A DNA stretch of 64,000 nt from Helicoverpa zea (GCF_022581195.2 NC_061482.1:10912001-10976000); one strand, 5' to 3'; counted from the stretch's first letter, positions 1-12,600 are shown. Notes: generated from the sequence alone by a model not told the origin. Numbers and translations: made by a program.

Positions 1-964
1 CTACACCAGTGGCGCATATTTTGTAGCTATTCATGTTAGTTTAAGACATCTCTGTGTGAAACTTTCTGTTTGTTTCTTTCTTGATGCATGATATTCGTTG
101 AATAGCACTACTGCACCTCGCTTACTTGTTCTCGCTATCACAATCGCGTAAATATGCAACGAAAACAATTTTTTTACGACAGAAGGATTTTATGTGAAGC
201 TATTGTGGTAGCGAATGCGAATTCGTTAATGCGCTTTTGGCAATCACTCGAGACTCCAGTCTTTCGATGTTCTAGTTATCGCAATGAAAATTATTATGAC
301 GATTCTGTCTACAACATTAGGTTTAATTTACTATGAAGATAGTATCAAATCTGATCAAAGTTGTATCGACCATGCCTTCATTATCAGCATATCATTTAGG
401 TGTTGTGTTAGAAAATAAGTTGAGGTGGCTACAAATAATTCAAAATCATGAACATACTATTTTTAATAAATAATCTATTAATGTAATTTTGAAAAGTTTG
501 CCGTCATTTTCAAATGTGGCTCGCCCGTATGAACTACGGCGGTTACTGACATGTGAATGGCAGTTTTATTCTATCTACTTTTTATTGATACTATAGGTAT
601 GATGCCCAGAAATTTATTTAATCTGTGGTAAACAAATTCTTCTAATTTGGTTAACCGTGTCTCCAAATGTAAAGGAAGCTAAAATCTAAATCATAATGAG
701 ATTCAGTTAGTTCTATAAATAGAAATACTCGAACTTTACTCTTTCTGTTGCAGCAGTTAATGAAAGTGTAACAGATGTGTAATTATATTTGAGCTTTCTT
801 TAAAACTGAGTTGGATTTAATAAAACGGACGTAAAAATATCCTTTTATAAACAAAATCAAATAATATTTAAAACAGATTAAAAATAGTGTGGGATTCGAT
901 TTGGATTTGCTAAGACCTCGTAGTCGCAAAACTGGCAATGTCTATAAGCCGTGTTTCCCTTCAG
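1..964 (+). other. period intron (upstream part)
   Basis: AT-rich non-coding sequence ahead of the first visible period exon. It ends in a pyrimidine-rich acceptor (tttcccttcag) at 954-964. A 60-codon reading frame at 154-336 has no recognisable content and is taken as chance. The rest of the gene must lie to the left of the window. Confidence 0.6.
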
Positions 965-3228
965 AGCACAGACGCTGTGCAAAACACCCCGCCTTCAAGG
1001 GAGAGTCGACTCAACAAGCTGAACCGTCTGGGCAACAGCGACGAAACCCGTGACAAAACTGACGGAGAATCTAGTTATTCGTCATTCTACTCCTCCTTTT
1101 TTAAGACTGAGTCCGGCAGTGCCGAGGATAGTGGTGACGGCAAGAATGCCAAGGATAAGAGACTTAGGGTAAATATCTCCATATTTATACGTCATTTACT
1201 GTCGAACTCATTGGCAGACAGGATCCCCAAAACCCTTCAAGCCGACTCAAGCGTTGCCCCTCTTGAACCAAAGTTCACCGGCAACGTAAATGTCAGTTTT
1301 ATTAAAAAAAAAACTGTTTACTGTGAATTTTCACGTTTAATTTTTAAAGTAAACAGTTGTTTTAAGAAAAAATGGACGCTAATGTTGTCGGTGAACTTGG
1401 GGCTAAGTTGTCATCTACGCTCCATTTATAACGCCCCACGTATGTTCCTCCACATCTAACGCCTGTTCTCCTGTATAGTTTGGTAACTAACTTTTCCTCA
1501 ATCAGCATAGTTGCCCATTGTTTGGGCAATGTCATCCTATAATCTTTCAATCGTCAACTCAATATAGTTTTCGTTTGGACCTGTACATCCAAAGGAAAAA
1601 TACTGTTCGCGGAAGGCAATAGGTCATCAAAAATACGCTTGCTTTTCATACTTTATGATAAAAGTAAAATCAATCTGGTACTATTATATAAACTATTATA
1701 TTATTGGTATATATTTATGAGCGGTTTACCTTAATAATACGTATTAATAAATTGTTTTGTTTACTTTTTGTTTGCTTCACATAGTAAGACAATAAAAAGC
1801 AATATCTTTTCAGAGCCCTATCAACGTGACATCTTCCTACTATGTACCTCATCCTGCTAAGAAACCCGCCGCCCGGAGGAAGATGGAACCCCCATGGATG
1901 GAACAGGTGTGTCTCGAAATTCGATATCTTGTATTCATGACAAAATACTTTATCCCTTTTACATCCTGTCTTGTGTCCTACGTACAGGACTAAACGTGAA
2001 ATGTCAATTGCTTTATTTGCAACTAAGAACCTTCGAAATCTCCTATGATTTATATATATATATATTTAAAGAATGTACCGTTATATCATCAAAGCCGGAT
2101 ACTCCATATCCATAAATAAACAATTTAAAAAGTGATATTTATCAGCCTTATTGATATTTTAATTTATATGATTGATTATTATAATTTAACATTAAACATA
2201 TTATTCTTAATTTACAGGTCTGCGTAACTTCGGAACTAGTCTACAAGTACCAGATCCTTACCAAGTCCATGGAGGAAACATTGACAGCTGACAAAGAGAA
2301 AATTGAAAATTTAGAACAGGTTGGTGATTTGTTCACGTCATATTCTGGTTTTGTTGGCCATGTGACTGTTTGAGAATATCCCTGCTAATATTATAGATGC
2401 GACAGTAACTGTCTGTTACGCTTTCACCTCCAAACCACTGAACTGATTTTTAATAAAATTTGGTACAGAGATAGACTTGACCTTGAGATAGAACATAGGA
2501 TAGCTTTTTTCCCGGACTTTTGAAGAGTTCTCTTGGAAACGCGATATAACCGAACTCGACGCGGGTGAAGCCGCGGACGGAAGCTAGTAATAAATATGAT
2601 GAAAAAGGTTTAAGTCTATCTTTTTCAATTTAATTATTACTTTATTGCGAACAAGCTTTACTGATCTTTAATGTGAAATATGGTAATCCATTTTGATTGT
2701 TTAGTTAAACAAAAAAAGAACTCGTATTAAAGCTCAGGCAACTTCATTTTTTTCATGATTATTGATTCTAAACTTGTTACATTGTAGCCGTCTCTAGTCA
2801 ACGAGCAGCTGAGCCAGTTGTACCTGGACTTACAACTCGAAGGTGTGGCTGCGAGGCTCACCCTCGAGGAAGGTATCACCAGCTCAAGCAGCTCCGGCGA
2901 GGAAACCACCACTAATGTCACTAAGGTAAATATCATAAAACAATTCGGTATTTGACAATTAGTCAAATGCAATACTTTTAGTGAACTGTCTATTACTTTC
3001 TATGCAATTTGTATGAAATTGTGAAATATGACGTCCCAGATTTTTCACATCAATTTTTTTTGGAAACGTCTTTTAATAAGCTTATTCAATTTAAATTTTC
3101 AGAGTTCACGGAGGAAGCGGGAATACAGCAAACTAGTTATGATTTACGAAGAGGATGCGCCCCTCCCCCCGCCCGCGGAGGACGCCGCCGAGGGAGAGGC
3201 CGAAGCCTCAAGTTCTTCTACTTGTTAA
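965..3228 (+). CDS. per: Period circadian protein, C-terminal five exons
   Basis: Coding exons are 965-1168, 1814-1906, 2218-2319, 2788-2925 and 3103-3228 (stop TAA). All junctions are phase 0 with GT-AG borders, and together they encode 219 residues. Visible landmarks are a serine-rich block containing SSYSSFYSSFF, a basic stretch before PPWMEQVCVT, the helix-like segment VNEQLSQLYLDLQLEG, an acidic/serine run GITSSSSSGEE, and a tail with KLVMIYEEDAPLPPP. I recognise this as the C-terminus of lepidopteran PERIOD, the negative regulator that acts with CRY2 and TIM on CLOCK/CYCLE. The PAS domains would be in exons to the left, outside the window. The open frame at 938-964 is intron read-through and not part of the protein. 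The assignment is from memory of the family; a diverged paralogue cannot be excluded. Confidence 0.75.
2382..2592 (-). repeat. Non-LTR retroelement/SINE 3' tail in period intron
   Basis: Read on the minus strand, this piece starts with a cttccgtccgcggcttcacc-type head (gaagccgcggacggaagctag on plus) and ends with ctataatatta. That is the layout of the short 3' tails found at six other places in the window. It lies inside the intron between exons 2218-2319 and 2788-2925 and does not disturb the splice sites. Confidence 0.6.
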
Positions 3229-4216
3229 GGCAAATCGTCACAATTGACACAAGTCGTCATCAATGCACAATTAACATAATGTGGCATTACTATAAAGTCA
3301 AGTAACAAAGACTATAAATAATTAAAATAAGCAATACCAGCGAGATGATGAACCTCTGTCAAGATTTCGTGCTAGTGATTACAAACCAAGATCTCATTCT
3401 GTTCTCGACGTGATTCAATCATATTTTTTTTTATGTGTGTGGCGGGTTTAATTAGTCAATAAGTCCATTGTTGATTCCCAAGGACTGCCAATACACCAAA
3501 TATAAATAATTGTAATAAGTTTTCTAAAAAAAGTATTTACTCTTTTGTTTTGCTACATCTTTTCAAATTATATTCCTGTTCAAATTAGAGTGCATTAATT
3601 TAGGAATGTTAAGAACAAGGTTTTGTCATAGAATATTATTAGCTGTGATACGTAATGTTGGTGCTACGGATAATAAGCGAAGCCTCGTAATTTCATATTC
3701 TCGAATTACAACGCTGAAGTTAGTTATAATTTAAGGTGGATTGTCCCGATGTTGTTATTTATGTGAATATACTCTGGTATCTAGACATTCATTCGATCAG
3801 TTGCTACATAGTGAGTACCTTAGGTGTATTAACCGTGACATGAACATGAAGGTACACACACAACAATAGTACCGGAATTGATTTCCATGCATCATATTTC
3901 TATATAACAACTCTTAACATTCCGGTGCTCTCAAGAGGTCTTATTAAGTATTGAATTCAGGGTAAAGTATTATGGGAACCAGAATCAACCAAACTCCGTT
4001 ATATTTTCAGAGATATATGTACCTAGTTATATGTTTGTTTCTTTATTAAGTATAAGTATAATATAGACTCAAAAACTTGCATTTACTCGATTACGCAACA
4101 CATTGCTGATATGTTTGTGCCATGTCCGTTTTATGCATTTTTACTCCTAGTTAGCTGGACTTGCGATATGAAAGTGTCACGTGTGTGTTGAATATAGCAT
4201 TAAAATAATCAATAAA
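3229..4216 (+). other. period 3' UTR with candidate poly(A) signal
   Basis: AT-rich sequence after the period stop. The first clean AATAAA on this strand is at 4211-4216. No coding content is seen. The true cleavage site cannot be fixed from sequence alone. Confidence 0.4.
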
Positions 4217-5081
4217 AGTATTTTTGGTAATTTTTGCGTCATCGAGTTAGTCTGTTATATAAAAATAGATTTAAGATGTCTTGCATAAATTACAACATAT
4301 TTTGCAATAGTAAATGGAATCATGAAACTGAAATAGCAACTAGCTTAAGTAGTCCATTGCTGTAACAGGTGCCTTAAAAATACAATTGAAATATTTTTGC
4401 AGACATTGAAGAAATAGTCGATCAATATTTAAAAATATATATGTTTTCGCATTGGGAACTTTGCCAATTCTGTACAGGGTTACCAAAGTTATTTGAGAAG
4501 AAGAAATATTTTTTTATTATTTGATTGTTAAAAGATGTCGAAATTCAGTCTATTAGAACGACGGTGACTACAGAGCATTTGTTGTAAACGATAGAATTGA
4601 ATATTTCCATTGATCTGTTAAATTTTATAAGAAAATTGTTGAAATATTGAAAGAATTCTATTTAATGAGTATTAAAATTATTCATGAGACATGACATTCA
4701 TTCCTTTGAGATAAATACGAGCAGAGTTATATTTGATTTGTTACGTTAGTCTTAAATACAGTTTAAGTGTGATTAGTTATAAGTTAAAATATGTATGATA
4801 ATTGTAAATTTGTTAGCACACTAATGATTACTATAGTTGGTGTTATTTCCGATTTAAGGTAATTTCAATTATAATGCATAAGAGAAAAGTAATACTTTAA
4901 TGTTGATTCAAATTTACCTGGTGTGTTATTCATTTATCAAATGATTATACGTAATTGTAAAATTATTATTGCCTTGTGCGTCCATCTCAAAAAAATTCTG
5001 TTAAATTCGTTTTTGTTTAATATATTCTCGTGAACTTATGTCATCCCAGTTTATTGTAGTTGATTTTTTTTGAGTTTATTT
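4217..5081. other. Intergenic, AT-rich, nothing recognised
   Basis: No open frame of interest, no splice-bounded exon and no repeat family that I recognise. Confidence 0.5.
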
Positions 5082-5155
5082 AAAAGTAAATTCAATATCA
5101 CTTCTCACTGATTTAATCAGATTTAGAAGTGAGAAGTGATATTGAATTTACTTTT
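5082..5155. repeat. 27-bp perfect inverted repeat (hairpin)
   Basis: Arm 5082-5108 is the exact reverse complement of 5129-5155. The 20-nt loop itself contains a small palindrome around ctgatttaatcag. A weaker relative of part of the arm recurs near 5225-5260. It may be a fold-back element remnant or a hairpin-RNA source. Confidence 0.75.
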
Positions 5156-5542
5156 GGTTATGATCAAGACAACGTTTATTATTTTACTTGTTGCTTTTAT
5201 TTTTATTTTTTTTGAATTTATTATTGAATCAGTTTAGAAGTGGTATTTAATTTCCGTTTGTATCGTTTATTATTTAACACAACCACCATAAAAAGTCTTC
5301 TCTTTAGTTATATGGATATAAGGGTCAGAGGGAGAATTACAATTTTCTATAGTGATTAAATTTTTTCTGTTGATTTTATTTTTTGAATACTTTCAAAATA
5401 GTTTAAAGAATTTTTTGATATATAATAATTAATACCTTTTAAAAATTAATAGTTCACCAATATTATTACATTTCTGTGAAATAAATGATTGGAAAGTGAC
5501 TTTTGTTTTAAACTTTACTTTTCCCTCTACACACAACTTAAC

Positions 5543-6498
5543 TATACTTCGGCCGTTCAGAGAATGCGTTCCTGACACCTATCAGTTAGTCACGACTAGT
5601 GATGGGCACAACATAACACTGAGTTCGTTACCGTTCCTTCAAAATGAACCGCCGCATTATTTTAAGATTATTTTCGTTTTAAATTGGCGGAATCATTTGT
5701 TTTATATTTTAGTTATTTAAGTGGAAACCAAAAAAAGGTAATATTCATATAATAAAATTGTTTTATTTATTCTTTGTTACAAGTACATTGAATTGAATGT
5801 GCGAACAGAATATTAATCAGACTCCGATTTGCTTGAGGAGGTGGTGTCTTCATCATCATCTTCGCCTACATGTATAATTATATTATTATCAATAACAGAA
5901 TCAATCCTGATATCTCGGTCTAACAAAAGCCGGGTAATCAAATAAAAACAGATCGAAAACACTTGAAAAACGTGGTCTATGCGCACGAAACGACAACGGA
6001 CGACTGTTTTAGCGTCACAAAATGGCGGCCCATAACGCCATTTGGGGTTACCATTTTTAATCTAAGTATAAAAATGCGGCTTGGTCATAGTTTTATTTTT
6101 ATATTTCATAAACGTTATAATTAAGTCTTATAGTCCATTATTTTCCAATTCTTAAAAAGAAAATCAAAACGTATTATTTTATATTATAACTGTATAAGAA
6201 CAGATTACGATACTTGCCTGTTATTTTTAGCACAGCACTACAAAATATAAACCGCTGACATAACCTTGTAATAGCGCAGTATAGATTTAGAAAAATATTG
6301 TTTACCAAGTTATTTGACACTCAGTTTGGCACAAAATTATAACATTCATTAATAATGTTGTTTTAATGCTCCTCAATTGTTAAAACGGTAAACAACCAGC
6401 AAAAATATTTTTATCGTAACTGCAACGCCATTGCAAAGTTACGTCGTCAGTTCAATCGCGACGTGTCAGGAACGCATTCTCTGAATGGCCGAACTATA
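5543..6498. mobile_element. TIR DNA transposon, longer copy
   Basis: The left end (tatacttcggccgttcagag, 5543 onward) and right end (ctgaatggccgaactata) are inverted copies over about 36 bp with a few mismatches. The right 150 bp, including the gttaaaacggtaaacaacc segment and the gttacgtcgtcagttc arm, is repeated almost exactly at 30201-30352, so the 30-kb element is a shortened relative. The left subterminal part has diverged and contains agtgatgggcacaac, which looks like a hAT-type end, perhaps a nested insertion. Superfamily not assigned. Confidence 0.7.
5813..6061 (-). CDS. Exon-like ORF inside TIR element, unknown product
   Basis: On the minus strand a good acceptor (tttttatacttag, AG at 6063-6062) is followed by 82 open codons to a TAA at 5813-5815. 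AATAAA lies about 42 nt further on (5762-5771). The peptide has WRYGPPFCDAK, a hydrophobic FQVFSICFYLITRLLL stretch, and an acidic/serine end (GEDDDEDTTSSSKSESD). The combination of acceptor, open frame, acidic C-terminus and poly(A) signal suggests a real 3'-terminal exon, of either an element-encoded protein or a captured host exon. I do not recognise the family. No upstream exon was found. Confidence 0.35.
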   Translation of the reverse strand: MKNGNPKWRYGPPFCDAKTVVRCRFVRIDHVFQVFSICFYLITRLLLDRDIRIDSVIDNNIIIHVGEDDDEDTTSSSKSESD

Positions 6499-7231
6499 CC
6501 TGCTCGCAATAGATAATCTTGTGAACTTCGAAGGCTGCCCGTCCAATAAATAATCGGTGACTGAATTTTTGCATGAGAATTGGTTTTAGAAGTATTATCT
6601 AGTTTTGCGTTTGATGAACACGCTGCTTATAAAGTCTGCCAGAAGATCCTAGTCATAATAGTCCTGGGACTAAAATAGGCCTGGATATCTGTCCCAGAAA
6701 AAGACTTACGTGGGCGGACAGCATAGTCAAGTGCGTTTCATTTACGGCTTACTGCTCTATATTCATGGTCAGTTTTCTAAAATTACGTAACAAAAACTAA
6801 AAGAATATAACAGGACGAATGTGATAGGTGACACTTTTTAATTTAACGCCATCTGTACATTCCTATTTGTATTACTATTGCACTTAGTGTTTTACACAGG
6901 CAAGCATCTTCAATATGGCTTGTGGTTCCAGCAAAATATAACAGAGGGCGTTCATTTAAGCTGTGTCGATCAAATAAGTTCGCGAGGAAACCAGCTAGGT
7001 GGTGCTGTAATTAAATTGCATTGATACCGTCTTATTAAGTTTTTAAAATATATCTTTGGCGTTATTTTTCCAAGGTAGCGGGATTACTCGCGTGGTGGTT
7101 ATACATCAGTTAGAGTGACCTTCCTTCGTTAATATTTGTGCTGGCCCCAAATAATCTAAGGAAAGCCCAGAAACATTTTCCACATCTGAAGACTCGAGCT
7201 GTTGTCCCGACACTGAAGCTCAATTAGTCGT
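6499..7231. other. Intergenic, nothing recognised
   Basis: No coding sequence or repeat could be supported between the two DNA elements. Confidence 0.4.
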
Positions 7232-7593
7232 CCTCCGAGCCTTTTCCCCAACTATTTTGGGGTCGGCTTTCAGCCGAACCGGATTCAGCTGGGTACCAGC
7301 GCTTTACAAAGAGCGACTGCCCTATCTGACTCCCTCAACCCAGTTACCCGGGCAACCCAATACCCCTTAGCTAGACTGGTGTCAGACTGCCAAGGATGTT
7401 CAATGACAGCCGGGACCTACAGTTTAACGTGCCACCCGAAACACAGTCATTGGTGTCTAAGAAATACTTAGAAAGTACATACAAACTAGAATTAGAACAG
7501 CTGCATTGGTATTTGCCTGATCTGGAATCGAACCCGCGCCCTCATACTCGAGAGGAGTCGACCCCAACATAGTTTGGGAAAAAGGCTCGGAGG
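7232..7593 (+). mobile_element. Full-length GAGCC/GGCTC TIR repeat (MITE-like)
   Basis: It begins cctccgagccttttcccc and ends with the inverted form ggg-aaaaaggctcggagg. The first 30 bases also hold an imperfect palindrome around ccccaactattttgggg. The interior carries the segment cccagttacccgggcaaccc, which recurs in three truncated copies at 18678, 39832 and 56162 (the last inverted). This is a moth-wide repeat family from general knowledge; it encodes no protein here. Confidence 0.75.
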
Positions 7594-7966
7594 ATGGCCT
7601 TCTGTACTTATTATAATAAAGAGGGAAAAGTTTGTTCGTTTGTACCTAGGTACCTAAAATGCTCATGTTACTTGGGGATAGTCTGGGTACCGCGGAAGAT
7701 TTTTTCAAATCGGGTCAGTAGACTGCAGAGTACCCTAAACGTAGTAACTGTACGAACAAACAAAAAAATGTTTTTCTTTATTAGGTATATAGATGACCTA
7801 AAATTAATTAAAGAAACACTAATATAGCCTTTATTCAGCCCCGGATCTTCAATTTTTTTTAGGCGGGGCAAAATCTGCAAAATGCCGCCCCGCCTACCTA
7901 TTACCTACTTATGTTTATTTTCACCTTTATCATCCATATAATCTTAGCTATCAATATGTAGGCAGG
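7594..7966. other. Short spacer with a GC-rich hAT-like scrap
   Basis: Contains cagccccggatcttcaa and a gccgccccgccta stretch near 7836-7905, resembling ends of hAT-type repeats. No complete element could be bounded. Confidence 0.3.
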
Positions 7967-8889
7967 CAGGGCCGTCTCTAGCTCTTGTAGCGCCTGGTTG
8001 CAATCATCACCCAAGCGCCATCTATGTACTGAAGTACTTAGAGTAGTTACAAGGAATATAAATAAGAACGTTCGAATGAAGTGCACTATTTGGTAGGTAA
8101 AGGACTTCAAACCAATTCATTGTAGGCTCAAACTGTTGGCGGTCTAAGTTATGAAAGTCGAGACAGAACGATGTAATTGTAAAAAGCAGCGCGAGCGAAG
8201 CGAGCGCGCAATTTTTTTAATTTGGGACACAAAAAGTTAATTCGTTTAAAAAAGCGCTGTAACAAGCGGCAAGCAAACTTTTTTGTTTTTGAAGACTCCA
8301 TAAATATATATTTTTTACTACATTTGATTTGACTTATAAAAGTGAAGGTAGTGTGGACTTGACTTATGAAGTCATTGAGGCAATGCATGTATAATATTGC
8401 GCGAGCGAAGCGAGCGCGAAATTTTTTGAGCCCGCGACACAAAAGTACCTGATAAAGGACATTGTAAAGCAACAAGTAGCCGCGAGCGTAGCGAGCGCGA
8501 ATTTTTTTAAATTATTTTTTTGAAGACTCACAAATTAAACTGGGAATTATGTACAAATAAAAAGAAAACGTGATTAGAGACTGAATCAATGATCGACGAC
8601 CGAGTCAATAAAAATAATAAATAATCAGAAAAACAGCCGCGTTGTCATTTAGCCGCGAGCGTAGCGAGCAAGAATTTTTTCACTTAGTTGGAGGATGTTA
8701 AAAGTAAAAAATAATCAAAATGATCAATCAAACAAAGCGAAGGCGACTTTTTTAGAAACTTTGCTTGTCAGTATCGAAATGTAATTTCATCGAAATTTCC
8801 TGGTGGTGGGGCGTCCCGTGGCGCCCCTGAGACCGAGCAAGGCGCCCGGGTCATGCGCACACCCTGCACCATCGGTTAAGATGGCGCTG
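7967..8889. mobile_element. hAT-like non-autonomous element
   Basis: The left end cagggccgtctctag and right end gttaagatggcgctg both follow the CAG...CTG pattern. The 8-bp flanks taggcagg and taggtacc are similar but not identical, a decayed or chance duplication. The right 50 bp is an inverted relative of 51905-51955 inside the 51-kb hAT element. The interior has four copies of a palindromic motif gcgagcgaagcgagcgc followed by A/T runs (about 8188, 8400, 8482, 8652), the reverse complement of the motif repeated at 51.7-54 kb. No transposase ORF. Confidence 0.5.
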
Positions 8890-9540
8890 TAGGTACCTAA
8901 CCATTACAGTAATCTGTGATGTAGGATTTAAAATAAAAATAAATATATGCGATAAGCGTTCCTGGCTCATAGATGATCGCAAATAATTTTTAATCAGTTT
9001 TAGTTTGCTAAAACTTCGCCTCGTGAATAATAAATGTTCGTGCAGTGGTGCAGGGTATCGGTCAAGTTGATATGGCCATGAAATTGCTGTACTTGTGCTA
9101 TTATTTATTCCGTGGTCAAAGTTAAATAAATGATGAGATATATATATATCAAATAAATGCTTCCGCGTCGTCCTTTCACATAGATATCGACAACTTGCAG
9201 TCCTGAATTGTTTAAGAGTTACAGGACCCGAGGTACCCAAGGCATGTTTACCTATAGCAGTCTTCATGTTGCATAATATCCGCTAGAATATTCACACAGG
9301 CAGGTACGCCATGTTATCTATTTACAAAAAAAACAATCATTTCAGATTCACAGCTCGATGAGACCTATCCAAGCGACTCGGAAGTTTTTAAAACGTCAGA
9401 GTTTAATGTTTCGCCACGTCGCACACATTATCAAAGGCATATCGTTACACTATAGTAACTATATTCACGCACACACAGGTAAAATCACAAACACAAGCGG
9501 TTCTACCTGCGCAAGAGTCACATTCCGTCACCCACCTCCG
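8890..9540. other. Intergenic, nothing recognised
   Basis: Contains open frames on both strands (for example 8851-9267 minus) that overlap the hAT end and have no recognisable content. Confidence 0.35.
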
Positions 9541-9657
9541 CGATTGGCCGGCGAGCCTGCAAAGGCTTCGAACAGCGTTCGAATTTTTAAATTTAGAAAG
9601 TTTTGCTCAGTGTTTGTGATTGTTTGGTACGAGGCATAATGTCGGCAGTGTTGTAAG
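9541..9657 (+). promoter_or_regulatory. Candidate TATA-less promoter and 5' UTR exon
   Basis: A locally GC-rich stretch carries an inverted CCAAT box (gattggccgg, 9542-9551) and an arthropod initiator TCAGTG at 9607-9612. About 45 nt further is a strong donor, taag|gtgag, with the exon edge at 9657. No intact ORF is needed. The next + strand coding exon is at 21809, so this could be the non-coding first exon of the grindelwald-like gene. That linkage is inference; RNA evidence would decide. Confidence 0.3.
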
Positions 9658-12600
9658 GTGAGATACTTAATCAATTTTACTTAGTTTTGCCGCAGTAACT
9701 TGATAACAATGTGAAGGAAACACTAACATATTTTCTCACAGGTACGTGCAGACTTAGCTACCACATAATTATGGTGGCTGTATTATTATTACCTATTTAT
9801 TTGCGAATGTGCATAAGTTCTTATCAGACTGTTATTAAGTAAATTGATGTACGTTGTATATCTGCTACATTGGTGAAATTAAAGTAAGCTTTTAAATTAA
9901 CAGCTTCTCAGAAAAGTAACTTAGCGTCTCATGATCATTCATTTGTGATATTCCGAGCAACTCGAAGGTGACTAATTCGCACATTTCTCGGGAAACTATC
10001 AGCAACCTCTTGGCGCAGTTTTTATGACCAGGCTTTGTTAAGAAACTGTGACATCAGATTGCAAGGCAACGCATTGTCGAGTACTGTTATGGTCTGCAAG
10101 TTATTATTTAGCTGCATTCAATAAACCAGAAGCGATTAATATCGACGATCTATTGTATTCATTAGAAATTCTAAGTATTAACAATCTGTGCCTTGCGACA
10201 GCATTTATTGATTCTTGTGTTCATGATTTTCAGCGACACTTTTTTTATAACAGACTTTTCGTAAAGACATCCACAATTTGGCTTAAAAGAGAATTAGCAG
10301 CTGGCAGTACCAGCTCTTCGATTATATTGAAACTTTGAAAGGAGCGTTGTGAAACAATTTGATAATGGCTTATATTAATTTCTGGTTACATTGGCCCGCA
10401 GCTATATGCTCAGCTACACTATTTTAAATAACGCACAACATGCTGAAAAAGATTTGAGACAAGCAACAAATCTCTGACAGGTTCAGGCTTAAAACATAAA
10501 CGTGAGCTTGCGTAGTATTTACTTTTATCACTTCCTTGTATTTTCAATACCCAATATGTTGGCTTAAAATTTTCATAAACGATTAAGTAGGCACAAATAA
10601 CATACACTTTATACTTCTATAATGAACCAGACTCGGTACCTATTGATTATTTATTGAAAACTATCGTTGAAGACTGCTTTAAAATCCTTTCGGAACCCAA
10701 AAACTGGGTGACAAGCATGAAAACTTTGGCGCACCATTTAAATTTTTAATACACGAAGCACAGATTTTTCTCAGTGTCGTTTTAATGTCTGAGCTATTTC
10801 CAGAACTGTCAGGTTCTAGACAAAGGGACTTTATTATTTAGACTGGATAGTGTGCTCCATGGAACAATGGTTTAAGATACGATTCTGTATCGATCTTGGG
10901 TATGGCATATGTCTGTCGGTCTGCCAGTCTATTAAGCTAAGGTGGAGGGATTAACTGGAATTTGGTATTCAGAGGGATTGAAACGTCTTTCTAGATTACA
11001 CAACTCGAATTGCAAACATTGATGTTGGTATAGGTATCTATGTTCTTAAGTGCAGTAAGATTCATGACATGATTCCTTAATGAAGTCTTAAGTCCAACTT
11101 ACGGAAAATACACCTGTCATTATCACATTAAATAGTAAATCAGTACTGTAGGTACCTGACATGACTATCACGCAACTCGCTTCAGACAAGCTGACGTTAC
11201 AATGCCGTTGAAATATTTAAACACCTAAGTCTGCCTCGACGCTTAAAGGTTTCGTGTAGGAAGACAAAGGATAAGGAATTAAGGTGATTTTCAGATCTGT
11301 TTTTAGACAACAGTTAAACTTTGGGAGGTTGCATCGATCACAGGAAGCGCGAATATGCTATGTTTTCTGTTTTTTTTTTTTTTTATAATTTTATGATACA
11401 GACTTTCCTACCAAACATTCCAAATTTCGCTGTAACTAATTATGGAAATAGAAGGCAAAATGTATTTTACTAATGGATATCCGTTGAGTCCTATAAAGAA
11501 CCTGTTAAGTTAATCCATTTCGGAGGCCTAATACAAAATACTAAGAATTTCATAAAAGGTGTCTGCCAACTTCAATCAAGCTATTTAGAGAATACCTAAC
11601 TAATTATCTTAAGCAAATTAGCAAATGTTCAAATGACATTGAAAAACAATGCGATTTTTCATTGAACATAGGCATCAATTTCAAATACAGAAATTAGGTG
11701 TTTGGTGACCGATTTAAATTATCTACATTTTAACTTTGACTTGTTTCGAATTCAGGTCAGTCGAATGTAAGCCAGTGTACGTACAATGTAGTGCATTTTA
11801 TTGATCAGTCTAATAATAAATAGTCAATATTATGTTGGACATCCATACTTGATGTTACTGCTTGGTAGCCGGGCAACGTAATTCTAGGGTTAAGTAATAC
11901 TAGGCTGTTTGACTAACAACAAATGCAGGACTTATTAGAGAGGACGGACGCTTGCACTGATAAATACATAGTCAGTTTTCAAAAATATTTTTTATAAGTT
12001 AGAAGTCTATAAAGATTTAGTATTCAAATTAAATTTTAAATTTTGTATGAAGTTTTTTTACTACTTTTTTTAAATAAAAAAATGGTGTTACACTTATGGA
12101 AGACACACAAGTTTAGAAAGAGATTGATGGAGTCCGAGATAAACATCTGCCTTGTAGGTATGTACTTACATGTCATATAAGAGTAATATAGTAAATAGTG
12201 TTTTTAATGAAATAGTGACACAGGTGGATGATATTATGACTCAAAAAACTTATTAAAGGTAATTGTGATTTTCTGCCATATCAGTATAGTTCCGTTTTAA
12301 CATTTTAACAAGTGGCTGTGATAATATTATTAAACAAACTTTTGAATGACTGGAATTTTACGATTGTTTTTTTAAGAGTCGACGCGACGTGATGTAACAA
12401 TATTTTCGTTCAACATTCTCATAAACGGGAATCGTGTAATAAGAGTGAGTTTGTACGTTTTTTTTTCACACAGTGAAACAGATTTTCGGAATTTTAAATG
12501 CTCAGAACGAGCGACTATAAGTTATTCTGCATTTGGGAAGTGTAACAGTGTTTTAAGATAAAGGGAAGTAAGATGTCTATTAATAGTAATATTTGTGGCT

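Noticed and set aside
154..336. 60-codon ORF
   Set aside because: No recognisable residues, no splice logic; lies in a presumed intron.
938..964. ATG and nine codons before the first period exon
   Set aside because: A strong acceptor at 954-964 and the phase-0 register show that this is intron read-through.
5082..5155. Hairpin as a microRNA precursor
   Set aside because: A mismatch-free stem without the usual bulges fits a fold-back repeat better; no small-RNA evidence available.
8149..8475. 108-codon minus ORF
   Set aside because: Made of the palindromic hAT repeat read in frame.
9358..9639. 93-codon + ORF
   Set aside because: Overlaps the candidate promoter; no recognisable protein features.
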